From the NCBI GenBank assembly GCA_037178625.1, contig CM074138.1:2666001-2730000 (forward strand): 64,000 nucleotides of DNA. Direction: 5' to 3'. The DNA comes from Skeletonema tropicum (Eukaryota; Bacillariophyta; Thalassiosirophyceae; Thalassiosirales; Thalassiosiraceae). Below are positions 62,301 to 64,000 of this stretch, piece by piece. The stretch's first letter is position 1. The number at the start of each line of letters is the position of its first letter. The notes below the pieces were generated by a model. That model was given only the letters and a program-made list of their open reading frames with translations. It did no database searches and was not told where the DNA came from. The position numbers were made by a program, and so were the translations under genes.

Positions 62301-63369
62301 TGGAGTTCATTGGAATGCGCTTGCCCTGCCACCCGAGCTCGAGTCTTTCGTAATCAACTATTAGACCTATCTTCCGCAGGAAATCATTACCAAGTATCAA
62401 ATCAAACGAACACTTGGCGTCAAAGACGAGGAACTCTTGACTGTCAACGGTGAGGTTGGCATCGAATTCAGGGAACTTGATTCCTTCACCGAGGAGGGAT
62501 CCAACTGGTGCATAGTTGCCTGCAATGGTATTACATATTGTTGTTTTTGATGGTTGAAGAAGGGCTGCTCCGGGTGGTAAAACACTCCGGTGAGCCATCG
62601 ATACGCTGCCACCGGTGTCAAAAAGGCACTTGAGGAAGCGATTGGATTCGACTCCATTGACTGACTTGACCATAGCGTATGCAGTTGCCATAGGGACTGT
62701 TCTGCCTTTTGAATCTACTTGGAAGGTGATCTGAGGGTCACTGAACTGAAATGACTCGAGGATCGCCCCAAATTGCTTGACTCGTTTGTCGCAAATGCTT
62801 GGTAGCTGCAATGCTGCTCCCAAATCGACTAGTTCATTGCCGTAAGATTCAACGACTGTATCTGGAAAAATGTTGAAATCCCAAGCTTCCGCATTAGATT
62901 GGCCTGGGATTGGATCGAGCACGTGATATTCAGGACAATCCACTCTCTGCGCTTCGATAGCGACTACTTCATTAGTGAAAGGAATGTTGTTGATGGTTGC
63001 AGCTAGTGCATCCTCCGCAAAGTGACTATTGAACAATTCGTTCAAGAACTCATCATCATGAAGTTGAGCGTCTGATGCGATGCGGTCGAGCATTGGTGCA
63101 GGGCTAGAAGCTGGCTGCGCTCTTGGATCCTTACATATCGGGACTCCACTATTCAAGCTGGGCTGTGCTTGCAGAGCGGCAGGAACTGTATTATTGTTCC
63201 CGCGGATGCAACATGGAAGTTGAACATCAATCGCGCTCGGAGGCTCTGAGGTCACATTGTTGACATGATACTCAAGAGCAGCTGGGGCATTAGCATACCC
63301 TGTTACTTCTTCAAGGCTCGTAGAATAGATATCGATGAAAGTAGTGCAATTCCCAACAGGGTCGGCGTT
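59359..63369 (-). CDS. Ty3/gypsy Pol polyprotein (PR-RT-RH-IN)
   Basis: About 1336 codons in the same frame as gag, following the gag TGA; no ATG is near its beginning. Residues below count from the GTG at 63255. Aspartic protease CLFDTGGSVS (~210-219). Reverse transcriptase: KLDLSMMFYSFEL, APMGLRNSPA, catalytic YIDD at ~565-568, FLGHWVSKDGI. RNase H: YTDSSDYQLGAA, MEKELLAIV, FTDHRNLTF. Integrase: zinc HHCC (HLLLNH...CDVCQ, ~965-1003), then D in CDVDLVGPW, D in AHDQGGEF and E in IIERLH (DDE set). The C-terminus has DDRWKGPFTITRI, a GPF/Y-like module. The domain order PR-RT-RH-IN defines Ty3/gypsy. The frame is intact apart from the gag/pol TGA, so the element is young. Confidence 0.93.
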   Translation of the reverse strand, partial: NADPVGNCTTFIDIYSTSLEEVTGYANAPAALEYHVNNVTSEPPSAIDVQLPCCIRGNNNTVPAALQAQPSLNSGVPICKDPRAQPASSPAPMLDRIASDAQLHDDEFLNELFNSHFAEDALAATINNIPFTNEVVAIEAQRVDCPEYHVLDPIPGQSNAEAWDFNIFPDTVVESYGNELVDLGAALQLPSICDKRVKQFGAILESFQFSDPQITFQVDSKGRTVPMATAYAMVKSVNGVESNRFLKCLFDTGGSVSMAHRSVLPPGAALLQPSKTTICNTIAGNYAPVGSLLGEGIKFPEFDANLTVDSQEFLVFDAKCSFDLILGNDFLRKIGLIVDYERLELGWQGKRIPMNSNFTKERLSAAIDGCIIEDEDDDLNYLDSFATSIADSTYDEINVDEVIKENCQHLSPTQRQDLSEMLRKHYKLFDGKLHVYKGAKMDIELQPGAQPVFRRPYPTPRVHMETFKKELLRLIDIGVLERVSGPSAWGLPSFIVPKKDGKVRFIADLRELNKVIKPKDYTLPIIQDLIRKRSGFQYMTKLDLSMMFYSFELTDKAKDLTTISTPFGLFRWTRAPMGLRNSPAFAQSVIEEVLRDLDDVEVYIDDIAIWSDTWEDHTRTLNEVFRRLEEAGFSVNPLKCEFGIAEGDFLGHWVSKDGIQPWQKKVQAVLDLKRPTNASEVRTLVGLINWYRDFWPRRSHLLSPFTQLIRGIQKKKAPIVWTPELEKVFQEVKQVIASDALCAYPNHNEPFEVYTDSSDYQLGAAILQGGRPVAYYSKRLSAAQSRYTTMEKELLAIVSTLTEYRTMLFGAKIKIFTDHRNLTFSNLNSQRVLRWRCFLESFHADWFYHPGKLNVLADAYSRLPKFDFSGAEKRQDELSPTPVQFNPVPQDVNQDEDPSIFEEQLAELASDDEFPLHQLQQFMNLPSTVQNPLRYQWLAEEQSRCPTLQQKLTTSPTFYHRRTFGRHDTSLICYSPTPQDESTLKIVLTDNAVDAAIEYFHLLLNHPGAKAVTYALSKFYHPQLAARIAAFSCDVCQRTKIGQRGYGHFPPRQVQDLNPWKQCDVDLVGPWYVKTSGRHGKAYEFYALTAIDRATGYPDAIMIKRKTSENVARKFNELWLSRYPRPEVCAHDQGGEFIGPQFQRLLHDAGIASAPSTARNPQSNAIIERLHLTMGNSIRAQLSNHNPRTLTEAEDLMGTILSDTLSSIRATPSQSTGYAPAALAFGRDMIFNLPVQYDMNEINLRRQRRVDKDAKRLNAKRYSYDYRVGEQVMKKIFDPAKLDDRWKGPFTITRIHVNGNITIQLTQHLQERLNIRRVKPYRQPTPQVLQQIVAPS

Positions 63370-64000
63370 TCAGGCCTGATGAGGGACGAAGACTCGTTGA
63401 CCTTGGGCATTAACTTGGATGGAATAAAGTTGCTGTTGAACAGGTGCTGACGGAGCTGTTGCTGCAGACGTAGCAAACATTGGAGCTGGTTGCGGAGGTG
63501 CTTGGGGAACTGGAGCTGGAGGTAGTTGAGCAGGTTGTTGAGGAGCTACGAGGTAAGATCCATGTTGCTGTTGCGGGGGTTCTTGCTCGTTGCTCTTGAA
63601 ACGACGCTCATAACCTTTCTTCCACCAATATGGGGCAGACGTCCTGGTTTTGCCTTGATAGAACTTCTCAGCAAGCTCCTTCTTGAAATTAGACCCGTTG
63701 AAACAATAGATACAGTCTTTCCACTTATGGTTGTGATCAGGATGAATTGAACATTGCTTGGAGTGGAACTCCTTGCCGTTGTTGGTGTTGTTACTGTTGT
63801 TCCCATTGCCATTGCGACCGCTCTTATTGCGGTTATTCTTCTTCTTCTTCCGTTGACGTCGATCTTGGCCTCCATCTCCATCGGCTTCATCGTCATCGTC
63901 GTCATCCTTCCTCTTCCTCTTCTTCTCTTCTTGCTGTTGATACTTCTTTCGGACTTCCTTGCCGTAATCTCGAGACCACCAGGCCTCTAGATACTCCATT
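63370..64000 (-). CDS. Ty3/gypsy Gag, C-terminal part (5' truncated by window)
   Basis: Runs off the window. The visible 209 codons contain a Lys/Asp-rich low-complexity region (KKRKRKDDDDDDEADGDGG), an Asn-rich stretch, then a zinc-knuckle-like motif C-x2-H-x4-H-x-W-x2-C (CSIHPDHNHKWKDC), which in related elements binds RNA. A Pro/Gln/Ala-rich tail ends VFVPHQA with TGA at 63372-63370. The next codons continue in the same frame into pol. Confidence 0.85.
   Translation of the reverse strand, partial: MEYLEAWWSRDYGKEVRKKYQQQEEKKRKRKDDDDDDEADGDGGQDRRQRKKKKNNRNKSGRNGNGNNSNNTNNGKEFHSKQCSIHPDHNHKWKDCIYCFNGSNFKKELAEKFYQGKTRTSAPYWWKKGYERRFKSNEQEPPQQQHGSYLVAPQQPAQLPPAPVPQAPPQPAPMFATSAATAPSAPVQQQLYSIQVNAQGQRVFVPHQA

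Noticed and set aside
1..64000. CRISPR arrays or bacterial operons
   Set aside because: No spaced direct repeats with unique spacers, and the genes have spliceosomal introns and eukaryotic families.

Overview
The window looks like nuclear DNA from a diatom, most likely a centric one. The evidence is a local expansion of heat-shock-factor (HSF) type DNA-binding genes with the RWGF recognition helix, multi-AP2 proteins, Ty1/copia ends with the SKHW...LFWKGDT signature seen in diatom CoDi elements, a Ty3/gypsy polyprotein, short spliceosomal introns, and TTAGGG telomeric repeats. The species cannot be named from sequence alone. Real genes cover less than half of the window; the rest is repeats and decayed mobile DNA.

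Layout. (1) 1.4-33.7 kb holds six HSF-type genes, all on the + strand, in two subfamilies: A at 1.4, 6.4, 24.4 and 31.7 kb, and B at 9.5 and 27.0 kb. All share the same two phase-0 introns inside the DNA-binding domain. The A-B pair at 6.4-11.5 kb and the A-B pair at 24.4-28.8 kb look like copies of one duplicated block. One A copy carries an in-frame TGA. Between the two HSF groups lie an RluA-type pseudouridine synthase, a decayed Crypton-like recombinase, a decayed Cys/His-repeat gene, a complete 3.8-kb insertion with terminal inverted repeats and two convergent genes, and a phytanoyl-CoA-dioxygenase-like gene. A 1.47-kb LTR element with identical 121-bp LTRs sits just before the last HSF gene.

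(2) 34-46.1 kb is a gene-poor, repeat-dense tract that looks subtelomeric: nested inverted repeats, six copies of the motif GGCCCTCGGGGCC marking element ends, two inverted copies of the 3' end of a Pif1-like helicase element, two inverted copia 3' ends, two satellites, and finally about 64 TTAGGG units. The G-rich strand runs toward an exactly 500-base N gap (46136-46635). The contig left of the gap therefore probably ends at a true right-hand telomere, and the join across the gap is doubtful.

(3) 46.6-64 kb holds a secreted CotH-type protein with an N-terminal lamin-tail domain (three exons, one probable frameshift), then three tandem multi-AP2-domain genes, then a Ty3/gypsy element on the minus strand whose gag and pol are in one frame separated by a single TGA.

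The strongest candidate for something undescribed is the 17274-21053 element. It has 92-bp inverted terminal repeats without mismatches, apparent 9-bp target duplications, a gene with an HxD...H pattern suggestive of a 2-oxoglutarate/Fe(II) dioxygenase, and a convergent gene with a SWIM-like zinc motif. Each repeat arm also sits about 200-245 bp upstream of one gene, in the same orientation relative to that gene. I recognise no transposase in it.
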